DNA of 38,065 nt from QHXQ01 sp036389375 (GTDB lineage: Bacteria > Acidobacteriota > Blastocatellia > Pyrinomonadales > Pyrinomonadaceae). The stretch covers positions 1 through 38,065 of the forward strand of contig DASVQA010000128.1 in assembly GCA_036389375.1 (NCBI GenBank). The letters are read 5' to 3'. Shown here one piece after another: positions 25,484 through 34,530 of the stretch. A program made the position numbers and the translations under genes. Each line of letters starts with the position of its first letter. The stretch's first letter is position 1. The notes beneath the pieces are model-generated. The model was given only the letters and a program-made list of their open reading frames with translations. It did no database searches and was not told the origin of the DNA.

Positions 25484-26959
25484 ATGTTTGAGCCGATGCC
25501 GCATCCGTCCACGCCCGACCTGCACGCCTTAGCGCGGCAGGCGCTACTCGAAGCCGGCTTCGAGCCTGATTTCCCGCCCGCCAGCGCAGCCGAGTTGGCG
25601 GCGCTCGGCCACGCCCCGCCCGTGCCGGCCCGTGCCGTCCGCGACGAACGCGCGCTGCTGTGGTCTTCAATTGACAATAGCGACTCGCGCGATCTCGATC
25701 AGGTCGAATACGCCGAGCGCCTGCCGGGCGGCGACATACGCATCCTCGTCGGCATCGCGGACGTGGACGAGTTCGTGCCGAAAGGCGGCAGCATTGATGA
25801 ACATGCGCGCGCCAACACGGTCTCCGTTTACGCGCCGGGCACGGTCTTTCCGATGCTGCCCGCACAACTCTCGACCGACCTGACTTCGCTGCTTCCGGGC
25901 GGCGATAAACTCGCCGTCGTCATCGCGCTCGTTGTGGGCGCGGACGGCGCGGTCGTGACCTCCGATGTGTACCGTGCGCTTGTGCGCAATCACGCGCAAC
26001 TCGTCTATGAAGAGGTCGGCGCGTGGTTGGAGGGGCATGCGCCGCTCCCGGCCGAGATCGCACAGGTCGCGGGGCTGGAAGCGCAACTCAGGTTGCAGGA
26101 CGAGGCGACCGTAAGGTTGTCGGCGCTCAGACGGCGCAACGGCGCGCTCAACCTTGAGATCGAAGAGACCGCGCCCGTCGTCGTTGACGGCAAGGTCGTC
26201 GCTTTGACAGCGAAAGAGCACAACCGCGCGCGCGACATCATCGAGAGTTTCATGGTCGCGGCGAACACGGCGATGGCGGAGTTGCTGGAAGCGCGGGGCG
26301 TGCCGTCGCTGCGGCGCGTCGTACACAAGCCGGAACAGTGGGCGCGCATGGTCGAGATCGCGGCCGAGTTGCACGAACACCTACCGGCGGAGCCGAACTC
26401 GCCCGCGCTCGCCTATTTTCTCGCACGCAGGCGTGCGGCCGATCCGGCACACTACCGGGAGCTTTCGCTCGCCGTGCTGAAACTGTTGGGCGCGGGCGAG
26501 TACATGGTCGAAGCGCCGGGCCTTGATCAGGAAGGGCACTTCGGGCTGGGCGTCGGCGACTACACGCACTCGACCGCACCGAATCGGCGTTATCCAGACC
26601 TCGTCACGCAGCGTTGTCTCAAGTCGGTCATCGCACATGCGCCGCCGCCTTACACGACCGCCGAACTCTACGAGTTGGCCGCGCATTGCAACCTGATGGA
26701 GAGCGCCGCGCGTAAGGTCGAGCGGCGCATGCGCAAGGTGGCGGCGGCCGCGCTGCTCTACGACCGGCTGGGCGAAATCTTTACCGGCATCGTGACGGGC
26801 GTGAAAGAGCATGGCACGTTCGTCAAACTGCTCAAGCCGCCCGTCTCCGGCAAGATCGTCAAAGGCGCGCACGGACTGCACGTCGGCGACAAGACGCGCG
26901 TGCGGCTCGTCGCCACGGACGCCGCGCGCGGCTTCATAGACTTTGCGCGCGTGCATTAG
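25484..26959 (+). CDS. RNB-domain ribonuclease (RNase II/R family, short DrII-like form)
   Basis: A 3'-to-5' exoribonuclease of 491 aa with no N-terminal cold-shock domains. A short helical N-terminus (PDLHALARQALLEAGFEP) leads into the RNB catalytic domain. Metal-binding Asp residues in IDNSDSRDLDQVEY (D64, D70, D72) match D201, D207 and D209 of E. coli RNase II; the fourth, D210, is Q73 here. Further RNB blocks are YTHSTAPNRRYPDLVTQRCL (residues of the RNA channel) and ARDIIESFMVAANTAMAELL. The C-terminus is an S1-like RNA-binding domain (FTGIVTGVKEHGTFVKLL). I chose ATG 25484; ATG 25496 is possible, and longer frames would run into the divergent M64 gene. No clear ribosome site is seen. 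Confidence 0.9.
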   Translation: MFEPMPHPSTPDLHALARQALLEAGFEPDFPPASAAELAALGHAPPVPARAVRDERALLWSSIDNSDSRDLDQVEYAERLPGGDIRILVGIADVDEFVPKGGSIDEHARANTVSVYAPGTVFPMLPAQLSTDLTSLLPGGDKLAVVIALVVGADGAVVTSDVYRALVRNHAQLVYEEVGAWLEGHAPLPAEIAQVAGLEAQLRLQDEATVRLSALRRRNGALNLEIEETAPVVVDGKVVALTAKEHNRARDIIESFMVAANTAMAELLEARGVPSLRRVVHKPEQWARMVEIAAELHEHLPAEPNSPALAYFLARRRAADPAHYRELSLAVLKLLGAGEYMVEAPGLDQEGHFGLGVGDYTHSTAPNRRYPDLVTQRCLKSVIAHAPPPYTTAELYELAAHCNLMESAARKVERRMRKVAAAALLYDRLGEIFTGIVTGVKEHGTFVKLLKPPVSGKIVKGAHGLHVGDKTRVRLVATDAARGFIDFARVH

Positions 26960-26999
26960 AGAACCGGATCGAGATCAACAGAAGGTGAGGCGAAACGAG

Positions 27000-27590
27000 T
27001 TGGCGCAGCACAACAAACGAGCAGATGCGCGGCGCGCGGGCAACGTGTGGCGGGGGTTGGCGGCGGGCGTCGTCGGCGGGCTGGTTGCCTCGTGGACGAT
27101 GAACCAGTTCCAGTCGGCGCTAAGCAGCTTGACGGTCGGTGAAGAACGCCCGCACGGCGCGCAATCGTTGCAGCAGGGCACACCGCAACACGGCATCGGG
27201 CGCGAGTTGCAGGCGCGCGGCAGCGACGCGCCCGACGACGACGCAGCCGCGCGCATCGCCAACGCCGTCGCCGAACTCGGCTTTGATCATGCACTGACGA
27301 AGCGTGAGAAGGAGGCGGGCGGCGCGCTCGCGCACTACGCGATGGGCATCACCTCGGCCGCGATCTACGGCGCGTTGGCCGAAGTGTGGCCGGCGGCGAC
27401 CGTCGGGCTGGGGCTGCCGTTCGGGGCGGCGGTCTGGGTCGTGGCCGATGAAGGCGTCGTGCCGGCGCTCGGTCTCTCGAAATCGGCGGCGGAGTACCCG
27501 CTCTCGATCCACGCCTATGCTTTCACGTCGCACCTTGTCTATGGACTGACGGTTGAGGTTGTCCGGCGCGCGCTGCGCGGCGAGGGCTAA
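27000..27590 (+). CDS. DUF1440 (YagU-like) membrane protein
   Basis: A 196-aa inner-membrane protein resembling the DUF1440/YagU family. A helix at the N-terminus (WRGLAAGVVGGLVASWTMNQFQ) is followed by a hydrophilic loop of about 70 residues. Then come KEAGGALAHYAMGITSAAIYGALAE, LGLPFGAAVWVVADEGVVPALGLS and the conserved-looking LSIHAYAFTSHLVYGLTVEVVRR. The His residues in the last two helices are typical of the family. YagU is linked to acid resistance in E. coli; here the role is unknown. I chose TTG 27000 because AAGGTGAGG lies about 9 bases upstream. The stop overlaps the convergent gluconokinase stop by 4 bases. Confidence 0.72.
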   Translation: MAQHNKRADARRAGNVWRGLAAGVVGGLVASWTMNQFQSALSSLTVGEERPHGAQSLQQGTPQHGIGRELQARGSDAPDDDAAARIANAVAELGFDHALTKREKEAGGALAHYAMGITSAAIYGALAEVWPAATVGLGLPFGAAVWVVADEGVVPALGLSKSAAEYPLSIHAYAFTSHLVYGLTVEVVRRALRGEG

Positions 27591-28111
27591 ACTTTATGAG
27601 CCTTGATGCCTAAACGCTCTCTGATCGTTTTGGCGAGTTCTTCAGGCGCTGCGGCCACGTCGAGCGTCAGGCCTTCCGTTGGTTCTTCGAGCGTGGCGAA
27701 CTGGCTGTCGAGCAACTCCGGTTTCAGGAAATGGCCCTGTCTTTGTTGCAGCCGCGCCTGAATGAGGGCGTAGTCGCCTTTGAGATAAACCAGCCGCACG
27801 CGCTCGTCCAGCAACAGGTATTTGCGATAACTCGCGCGCAAGGCCGAGCAGGCGATGATCGCCCGCTGGCCGCGCGCCAGACAGCTTTGCACGAGCGCGC
27901 GTAACGCTTCCAGCCATGGCCGCCGGTCGTCGTCGTTCAAGGGCAGACCGCGCCGCATCTTCTCGATGTTCGCGGCTGAATGAAAATCGTCGGCGTCGTA
28001 GAACCGCCAGCCCAAGTCCGCCGCCAGTTGCCGCCCCGTCGTCGTCTTGCCCGAACCGGCCACGCCCATCAGGACTAAGACCTGCGGTTCGCCGTCGCGT
28101 CGTCGTGTCAT
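27587..28111 (-). CDS. gntK: Gluconokinase
   Basis: Phosphorylates D-gluconate to 6-phosphogluconate, feeding the pentose phosphate or Entner-Doudoroff route in the cytoplasm. At 174 aa it has the usual length. The Walker A loop is GVAGSGKTT (G16-T24). Family-specific blocks are FYDADDFHSAANIEKMRRGLPLNDDDR, RPWLEAL, ACSALRASYRKYL, and GHFLKPELLDSQFATLEEP near the C-terminus. No gluconate permease or regulator is adjacent, so it appears as a single gene. The ribosome site is weak (GCGGGAA upstream of the ATG). Confidence 0.93.
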   Translation of the reverse strand: MTRRRDGEPQVLVLMGVAGSGKTTTGRQLAADLGWRFYDADDFHSAANIEKMRRGLPLNDDDRRPWLEALRALVQSCLARGQRAIIACSALRASYRKYLLLDERVRLVYLKGDYALIQARLQQRQGHFLKPELLDSQFATLEEPTEGLTLDVAAAPEELAKTIRERLGIKAHKV

Positions 28112-28445
28112 CGCAAATTCCCGCCGCCGCCAAAACGGCCAGAGTCAAAGTCAGTCTTAGGGTGCAGTTGCTAGGCGCAAAGCCCAATGAGTAGATGGTG
28201 CATGAAATATCGTTCACATTCAAATCATAAATAAATGTGGGCGGAAGGCGGCGCGCGCCTTGCCCGGTGTAATGGGTGAGGGTGAGAGTTGACACTTCTG
28301 TGCGACAGGACTACGCTCGGCCGCTTTCCAACTGAGCGCATCCGTTCAGGCCGATTATTATGTTTAGTGGGCGGGCTGAAGCCACTAAAACCCTCCGGGT
28401 CGGCCTTGCGCGGCGAAACAAGTTAACTCTAAGGAGCAGGCTGTC
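28112..28445. other. Divergent intergenic region between gluconokinase and the C11 protease gene
   Basis: A 334-base stretch with no gene I can support. It includes a notably AT-rich patch at about 28200-28235, unusual for this window, and the plus-strand promoter described separately at 28289-28317. The last 130 bases would be a long 5' leader of the C11 gene. No convincing promoter for gluconokinase was found on the minus strand. Confidence 0.6.
28289..28317 (+). promoter_or_regulatory. Sigma-70-type promoter for the C11 protease gene
   Basis: A perfect -35 hexamer TTGACA (28289-28294), a 17-base spacer, and TACGCT (28312-28317, 4/6 to TATAAT). It is the best promoter match in the window. 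The start codon is about 130 bases further on, preceded by AAGGAG at 28431-28436. Confidence 0.6.
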
Positions 28446-30014
28446 ATGGAAAAACCGAATGACTATAAATGGGTGGTCATGATCTTCCTGGCCGGCGATA
28501 ACAACCTGAGCGAGAACTGCCTTTTCTCGCTCAGGGACATGAAACGGGCGGGCGTGATTCCCGACACTGCCGTCCTCGCGCAGTACGATCCGTTCGAGGT
28601 CATGCAGCCGATCCCGACGCAGCGCTACGTCATTAACGCGGCGGCCCGGCGCAAAACGCCAAACCCGGAAGGGCTGATCTTGGCCGACCTGCGCGGCGTG
28701 CTGGATGAGACGAACACCGGCGCGGCCGAGACGCTGGCCGCGTTCATTTTTTGGAGCGTCACTAATTTTCGCGCAGACCACTACATGCTCGTCCTCTGGG
28801 GGCATGGCAGCGGCACGGCCGAAGATTTCCTGCTGCGCGACGAGAATCCGCCGGATGCGCTCAGCATTCCGGAGCTAAAGGACGCTTTTCGGCTCGCCAA
28901 AAAGAGACTCGAAGACGTGGGCCTGCCCGAGACGGTGCTCGGCCCCGAAGGCAAGATTGACATTCTCGGCATGGATAGTTGCCTGATGAGCACGGGCGAG
29001 GTGGGCTACGAAGTGCGCGAGCACGCGCGCTATCTGGTCGGGTCGGAGAGCTTCGAGGCCAACATGGGTTGGCCTTACAAACGCATTCTGCCCCACTTGA
29101 ACGAACCGAAGATCACGCCCCGCGAATTCGCCACGCTGATCGTTGATGAGTACGTCAAGTTCTACTTCGACTTTATTGCGACGGGGCGCTCAGTCGATCT
29201 CGGGGCCTGCGACCTGACGCAGAGCGAGCGGTTCCGCGAAGCCGTCAAACTGCTTGCCGCCGTCCTGCGTCGGGGCTTGCGCTTTGACCGGCTCAAGGAT
29301 GCCATCGTGCTGGCCCACTGGGAGGCGCAAGGCTACAAGTTCGATGAGTACATTGATCTCTTCGACTTCTGTGCCGTGTTGGAAGCGCGTTGCGAGCAGA
29401 TCATAAAAGAGTTGCAAGGGCAGGGCACACCGCGCGGCAAAGAAGCCGCTCACACCGCGCAAGACCTGAAAAAGCTTGCGCGCAAGATCAACGAAGCCTG
29501 TCGCGCAGTGCGAGGGGTGCTCCTGCCCGGACGTGAACCCGCCGATTGCGAAGGGCTGCGGCGCGCGCCGCACGCTGCCGGCGCTGCGCCGACCCCGCCC
29601 TTTATCCTGAAGTCCTGCTTTAGCGGCGCGCAGTTCCAGTATTCCTATGGCGTCTCGATCTACTTCCCCTGGGCGCGCGTCAGTTTCAACTATGGCAATC
29701 TGGATTTCGCCGATCAGACCGGCTGGAACAACTTCCTCCGCGAGTACGTCGAACTCACACGCCGGTGTCCGCGCAAAGATAGTGAAGTAGTGCGCGAATC
29801 GCCGACTAAGAGCAAGGGGCCGGACGATGATAAACAAGGCAGCACGAAGAACCCGCCCACGCGTTGGTTTATCAACGACTGTCTTCACAAGCTGATCGGT
29901 GGCGATTTCGATCAGGCTCAAGCCCTGTTGAGCCGCGTGCAACCAAACGACGATGCGCCGACCGACCGTCCGATGACTGACCACGAAGCGGATAGCCCGG
30001 CGCGGCATCGTTAA
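28446..30014 (+). CDS. Clostripain-family cysteine peptidase (C11), cytoplasmic form
   Basis: A 522-aa protein with the caspase-like fold of peptidase family C11. It opens with YKWVVMIFLAGDNNLSE, the standard first strand. The catalytic His is H120 (VLWGHGSG) and the catalytic Cys is C179 (LGMDSCLMS), at about the spacing of clostripain. No signal peptide or membrane helix is visible, so unlike clostripain it should stay inside the cell. An inserted charged region at about residues 310-390, and a C-terminal 70-residue tail that is Lys/Asp/Pro-rich, are probably not part of the core. C11 enzymes cleave after Arg or Lys and often self-activate. It has its own promoter and is followed by a strong terminator, so it is a single-gene unit beside the CHAT gene. 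Confidence 0.9.
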   Translation: MEKPNDYKWVVMIFLAGDNNLSENCLFSLRDMKRAGVIPDTAVLAQYDPFEVMQPIPTQRYVINAAARRKTPNPEGLILADLRGVLDETNTGAAETLAAFIFWSVTNFRADHYMLVLWGHGSGTAEDFLLRDENPPDALSIPELKDAFRLAKKRLEDVGLPETVLGPEGKIDILGMDSCLMSTGEVGYEVREHARYLVGSESFEANMGWPYKRILPHLNEPKITPREFATLIVDEYVKFYFDFIATGRSVDLGACDLTQSERFREAVKLLAAVLRRGLRFDRLKDAIVLAHWEAQGYKFDEYIDLFDFCAVLEARCEQIIKELQGQGTPRGKEAAHTAQDLKKLARKINEACRAVRGVLLPGREPADCEGLRRAPHAAGAAPTPPFILKSCFSGAQFQYSYGVSIYFPWARVSFNYGNLDFADQTGWNNFLREYVELTRRCPRKDSEVVRESPTKSKGPDDDKQGSTKNPPTRWFINDCLHKLIGGDFDQAQALLSRVQPNDDAPTDRPMTDHEADSPARHR

Positions 30015-30042
30015 GCTGAACTAGCGCGCGGATGCACCCCAT

Positions 30043-30096
30043 GCGTGGGGCGTTTAGGGTACGGGCCTGCGACCCTTGCACCCCACGCGATTTTTT
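30043..30096 (+). terminator. Rho-independent terminator after the C11 gene, nested stems
   Basis: GCGTGGGG (30043-30050) pairs with CCCCACGC (30081-30088). Inside, AGGGT (30056-30060) pairs with ACCCT (30072-30076). A run of six T follows at 30091-30096. The first arm can alternatively fold with the CCCCA at 30037-30041 into a small competing hairpin. It lies 28 bases after the C11 stop. Confidence 0.85.
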
Positions 30097-30288
30097 GGGC
30101 GCGCGCTAGTCGCAGCGATTCCTATTGTGTTTACCTGTCACGCATGTTAAAAAGCGCGCATGCGCCGCCACCTAAACAGTCCAAGCCCAAGTCCGGCGGA
30201 ACAGTCCATGCAACTGTGCGCTTAAGGCCTGAGCGTTCGCCCGTCTCAACCAGCTACCTCGGCATCAAGCATGTAGGAACTGCGCGTC

Positions 30289-33200
30289 GTGCTAAGATCA
30301 ACAGGACATGATTTCGGCGGCCTGCGTGCGCCGACCATCAGCCTCGCGCTCCTCTGTCTGACGATGCTGCTCCGGCCCGGTCTGACTGCGGCCGGTGGCG
30401 AACAACTGCTGCGTGGTCAGCGCAACGCGCGCGAAATCACGCGCGGGACGGCTGTGCAGTATGACATCGATCTCGGCGCGAGCCAGTACCTGCGCGTGCT
30501 CGTCGAAGCGCATGGAGTTGAACTGGCCGCCACACTCTATAACCCCATCGGCGAGCGACTGCTGACGCGCAACTGCGCGGCCGATGAGACGACCGCGCTC
30601 TCACTCATAGCCGACAGGGCGGGCGTATACCGTCTGCAAGTGCAGCCGGCTGAGCGCGAGCGCGCAAGCGGGCGCTACGAAGTGCAACTCGTCGAAGTGC
30701 GCCGCGCCGTTAAGGCTGATGGACAGCGGCTCGCCGCCGAGCAGGCTTACGCAGCGGCGCAGGCGCACGAGGCTGTCTGGAGTGCGACCGAGCGCCGGCA
30801 GGCAATCGAGCAGTATGAAGCAGCAGGTGCGTTGTGGCTGCGCGCCGACGAGCCGCGCGAGGCCGCGCGGGCGTTGACGCGGGCGGGTCGCCTCTATTTC
30901 TTCATGGGCACGCCGCAGACGGCGCTGGCGCGCTTTGCGGCGGCCCTTAAGCTCAGTCAAAGGGCCGGCGATCCGGCGGGCACTGTACGGACGCTCAACG
31001 AACTGGCGCTGGCACATCTGTCGCTCGGTCAGCCACAGCAGGCCGCGCAGGCCGGCGCACGTGCGCGCGCGCTCAGCCGGAGCAGCGCTGATCGCGCGGG
31101 CGAGGCCGGCGCGCTCAATGCGCTCGGCGAAGTCAGCTATTTCGCGGGCGACCTGCAAACAACTATCGCCCGCGACGAGCAGGCGTTAACCATCTGGCGC
31201 GCGCTCGGTGATCGGCGCGGGCAGGCGCAAACACTGCTCTATCTGGGCTATAGCTACGTAGACCTGAGCCAGTTGCCGCGCGCGCTCGATATGTACCAGC
31301 AGGCGCTCGCGCTCTGGCAGGCGAGCAACGATCAACGCGGACAGGCGCTGACGCTCACCGCCATCGGCCATTTGCAGTCCGCGCAGGGCGAGAAGCAACA
31401 GGCGCTCGACTACTACCAGCAAGCCCTCCGCCTCTTTCCGCCGCAATGCGATCAGATAGAACATGCGCGCCTGCTGAACGGGCTTGGCTTCGTCTATGAC
31501 GAACTGGGCGAGCCGCAACGCGCACTTGATTACTATCAAGAGGCGCTCGCCCTGTTCAAGTCCGCCAGCCACAGGCGCGGCGTAGCGACGGGTCTGCTGA
31601 ACGTCGGCGAGATACAGTTCGCCCTCGGCGCTTACACGAGTGCGCTGGACTATTGCCGCCGGGCACTCACCATGTTCCATGCGCTCGCCGACCGGCGCAC
31701 AGAGGCGTTCGCGCTAAAAGATATTGGTTCGATCTCGGCCGCGCTCGGCGCACACGCGGAGGCGCTCGTTTACTTCCGCCGGGCGTTGGCCCTGAACCGG
31801 CGCGGCGGCGACCCGCGCGAAGAGGCGTCCACGCTCAGCCGCATCGGCGATACGCTCTTTGCGCTCGGCCGCGCAAGCGAGGCGCGCGCGCACTATGAAC
31901 GTGCGCTGACGCTCAGTCGCGGCGTGCGGGATCGGTTCGGCGAAACTGCCACGCTCTTTAGTCTCGCACAGGTCGAGCGCGCACGCGGCGATCTCTTGGC
32001 CGCGCGGACGCACGCCGAGGCTGCGCTCAAACTGAGCGACGACCTGCGCGCCAACGTCGCCAGTCAGGAACTGCGGACAACCTATTTCGCCTCGGCCCAT
32101 CGCCAATACGAGTTGTACGTGGACGTGCTGATGCAGCTTAGCCGGCAACAACCGGCCGCGGATTTGGCGGCGCTGGCCTTGCAGGCGAGCGAGCGCGGGC
32201 GCGCGCGTTCGTTGCTTGAGTCGCTCGGCGAAGCGAGCGCAGACATACGCGCGGGCGCGGATGCGGCGCTGGCCGAACGTGAACGTGCGCTGCGGCAGGC
32301 GCTCAACGAGCGGGCCGAAAAGCAGATGCAACTGCTCAGCGCGGCGCACACGGAACAAGCGGCGCGCACGCTGGCGCACGAGATCGAGCAACTCACGTCC
32401 GACTACGAGGACGTCCGCGCGCAGATCAGGGTCGCCAGTCCGCGCTACGCTGCGCTGATGCAGCCTCGGCCGCTGACCGTACCGGAAATGCAGCAGCACG
32501 TTCTGGATGATGAAACCATCATGCTCGAATACGCGCTCGGCACGCAACGCAGCTATCTCTGGGCGCTCACGCGCGCCGGTTTGACGAGCTACGAGCTACC
32601 GGGCCGGGCCGAGATCGAGTCTGCCGCGCTCCGTTTTTACGAGACGCTGACGGCGCAGCAACCGCTCGCAGGCGAGAGCGCAGAGGCGCACCACGCACGC
32701 ACAAACGCGGCCGCCGCGCAGTTGGCGGATGAATCAGCCGCCCTCGGCCGGATGTTGCTTGGGCCGGTCGCCGGTCAACTCGGCTCAAGCCGGCTCCTCA
32801 TCGTCCCCGATGGTGCGCTGCAATATGTTCCGTTCGCTGCGCTCACAGAGCCGGTTGTCAATCGCGCGCTCATCATCGGCCATGAAGTTGTCAGTCAGCC
32901 GTCGGCCTCGGCGCTCGCCTTGCTCCGGCAGGAGTTCACGACGCGCTCGCCTGCGCCACGCCCCATCGCCGTCTTGGCCGATCCGGTTTACGAAGCCGAC
33001 GATCCGCGTATCGCCGGCCGGGCGGAGCAAACCGTCACGCCGGAATTGAGCGAGACGCACAGGGCGTTCGACGACGCGGGGCCGGCGCATGCGGGCGAGC
33101 ACATTCCGCGCCTGCTGGCTTCAAGGGCAGAGGCCGACGCGATCATGGCCGTCGCACCGCGCGGCGGGCTGAAGGCGCTCGGCTTCGAGGCCACGCGTGC

Positions 33201-33903
33201 GGCCGCGCTGGGGCCTGAGTTGAGCCGCTATCGGATCGTCCATTTCGCCACGCACGGTCTGCTCAACCGGCAACACCCGACCCTCTCCGGCGTCGTGCTC
33301 TCGCTCGTCAACGAGCAGGGGCGGCGGCAGGATGGTTTCCTGCGGCTGCACGACATCTACAACATGCATCTGGCGGCCGATCTGGTCGTCCTGAGCGCGT
33401 GCAACACAGGGCTGGGCAAAGATGTGCGCGGCGAGGGGCTGATCGGTCTCACGCGCGGCTTCATGTACGCGGGCGCAGCCGGTGTGCTGACGAGTCTGTG
33501 GAAGGTTGATGACGAAGCGACGGCCGAGTTAATGAAGCAGTTCTACCTTGAGTTGTTTGAGCGCGGGCAAAGACCGGCAGCGGCGCTGCGCCGTGCGCAA
33601 CTCGCCGTCGGCGCGCAGACCCGCTGGCGCGCACCTTACTACTGGGCCGGGTTCGTGCTGCAAGGTGAATACCGGGGCCGGGCTGCGCCTGCGGGCTGGT
33701 TGAGCGCGCACCAGTGGCGCACTACTTACGTGGGCGGCGCGCTCGGTTTCGTATCTCTGGCGGCCGGCATCTTTGTCGTCGCGCGGCGAAGGCGGCGTGC
33801 GCGGCGCGGCATGTTGCCGCAACGTCTGTGCTACGATGCAACACCGACCACCATTGCGGCTGCGCCGCGCCGGGCCACAAGCTTAGATGAACAAGGAACA
33901 TGA
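30289..33903 (+). CDS. Exported TPR-CHAT protein (caspase-like), membrane anchored
   Basis: A 1204-aa protein. GTG start with TAGGAA 9 bases upstream. A hydrophobic N-terminal segment (LALLCLTMLLRPGLTAAGG) is probably a signal. Residues about 40-140 form a beta-sandwich like the pre-peptidase C-terminal domain (VQYDIDLGASQYLRVLVEA, GVYRLQVQPA). Residues about 180-600 hold around ten TPR repeats of 40 residues (for example ALDYYQQALRLF, ALDYYQEALALF). A helical linker leads to a CHAT peptidase domain with catalytic H989 (HFATHG) and C1038 (LSACNTG). Near the C-terminus one helix (about 1147-1166) is followed by a basic stretch (RRRRRARRG), which would place the CHAT domain outside the cytoplasm. 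TPRs probably bind a partner that switches the protease. It overlaps the sigma-like gene by 17 bases. Confidence 0.9.
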   Translation: MLRSTGHDFGGLRAPTISLALLCLTMLLRPGLTAAGGEQLLRGQRNAREITRGTAVQYDIDLGASQYLRVLVEAHGVELAATLYNPIGERLLTRNCAADETTALSLIADRAGVYRLQVQPAERERASGRYEVQLVEVRRAVKADGQRLAAEQAYAAAQAHEAVWSATERRQAIEQYEAAGALWLRADEPREAARALTRAGRLYFFMGTPQTALARFAAALKLSQRAGDPAGTVRTLNELALAHLSLGQPQQAAQAGARARALSRSSADRAGEAGALNALGEVSYFAGDLQTTIARDEQALTIWRALGDRRGQAQTLLYLGYSYVDLSQLPRALDMYQQALALWQASNDQRGQALTLTAIGHLQSAQGEKQQALDYYQQALRLFPPQCDQIEHARLLNGLGFVYDELGEPQRALDYYQEALALFKSASHRRGVATGLLNVGEIQFALGAYTSALDYCRRALTMFHALADRRTEAFALKDIGSISAALGAHAEALVYFRRALALNRRGGDPREEASTLSRIGDTLFALGRASEARAHYERALTLSRGVRDRFGETATLFSLAQVERARGDLLAARTHAEAALKLSDDLRANVASQELRTTYFASAHRQYELYVDVLMQLSRQQPAADLAALALQASERGRARSLLESLGEASADIRAGADAALAERERALRQALNERAEKQMQLLSAAHTEQAARTLAHEIEQLTSDYEDVRAQIRVASPRYAALMQPRPLTVPEMQQHVLDDETIMLEYALGTQRSYLWALTRAGLTSYELPGRAEIESAALRFYETLTAQQPLAGESAEAHHARTNAAAAQLADESAALGRMLLGPVAGQLGSSRLLIVPDGALQYVPFAALTEPVVNRALIIGHEVVSQPSASALALLRQEFTTRSPAPRPIAVLADPVYEADDPRIAGRAEQTVTPELSETHRAFDDAGPAHAGEHIPRLLASRAEADAIMAVAPRGGLKALGFEATRAAALGPELSRYRIVHFATHGLLNRQHPTLSGVVLSLVNEQGRRQDGFLRLHDIYNMHLAADLVVLSACNTGLGKDVRGEGLIGLTRGFMYAGAAGVLTSLWKVDDEATAELMKQFYLELFERGQRPAAALRRAQLAVGAQTRWRAPYYWAGFVLQGEYRGRAAPAGWLSAHQWRTTYVGGALGFVSLAAGIFVVARRRRRARRGMLPQRLCYDATPTTIAAAPRRATSLDEQGT

Positions 33904-34453
33904 CATTACGCCCGAAGATTTCGACGCCCTGCTGCGCTGGCTCAACCCGGATCGCGCGGGCGCGGGCGAAAAGTACGAGGAGATACGCGGCGCGCTTATT
34001 AAACTCTTTACCTGTCGCGGCTGCCGGGAAGCTGACCGGCTGGCCGATGAAACGATCAACCGTGTGACGGGCAAGGTACGCACCATCGCGGACACTTACG
34101 TGGGTAATCCGGCGCTCTACTTCTACGGCGTCGCCTACAAAGTGCTCTTAGAGTACCAGCGCAAGCTGACACCGCCCGCACCTTTGCCTGTCCACGTGCC
34201 CGCCCCTGCACCGGCGGCGGAGGAAGTGGAATATGAGTGCCTTGATCAATGCATGCAGCAACTCGCGCCCGCAGAGAGCGCCTTGATCATGGAATACTAT
34301 GCGCCGGGCGACGACTCGGCCGCCGCGCGCCGCAAACAACTGGCCGAGCAACTCGGTCTGCCCCTGAACGCGCTACGCATTCGGGCCTTCAGAATCCGGG
34401 CCGCCTTGCAAGAGTGCGTCTTTCGGTGCGTCGCGGGGCAGACCGGCGTTTGA
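33887..34453 (+). CDS. Sigma-70-like (ECF-type) factor with several Cys pairs
   Basis: A 188-aa protein with the general layout of an ECF sigma factor. Region 2-like helices are at about 30-95 (READRLADETINRVTGKVRTI, NPALYFYGVAYKVLLEYQRK), then a Pro-rich linker. Region 4-like helices are at about 125-180 (LAPAESALIMEYYAPGDDSAAARRKQLAEQLGLPLNALRIRAFRIRAALQ, split here by an insertion), ending in a probable DNA-reading helix. Similarity is to the acidobacterial sigma-like genes that follow CHAT or TPR genes; DNA binding is not proven. It has six Cys, paired as CRGC, CLDQC and CVFRC, unusual for this class. The ATG lies 17 bases inside the CHAT gene with no good ribosome site, so translation is probably coupled. 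Confidence 0.75.
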   Translation: MNKEHDITPEDFDALLRWLNPDRAGAGEKYEEIRGALIKLFTCRGCREADRLADETINRVTGKVRTIADTYVGNPALYFYGVAYKVLLEYQRKLTPPAPLPVHVPAPAPAAEEVEYECLDQCMQQLAPAESALIMEYYAPGDDSAAARRKQLAEQLGLPLNALRIRAFRIRAALQECVFRCVAGQTGV

Positions 34454-34530
34454 AATGAAGTGGGCGATTTTGCAATAGGTTGTTGAGGCCCGCGCGCGCG
34501 TGTGTGGGGCGGCAACCTGCGAATGAACGA

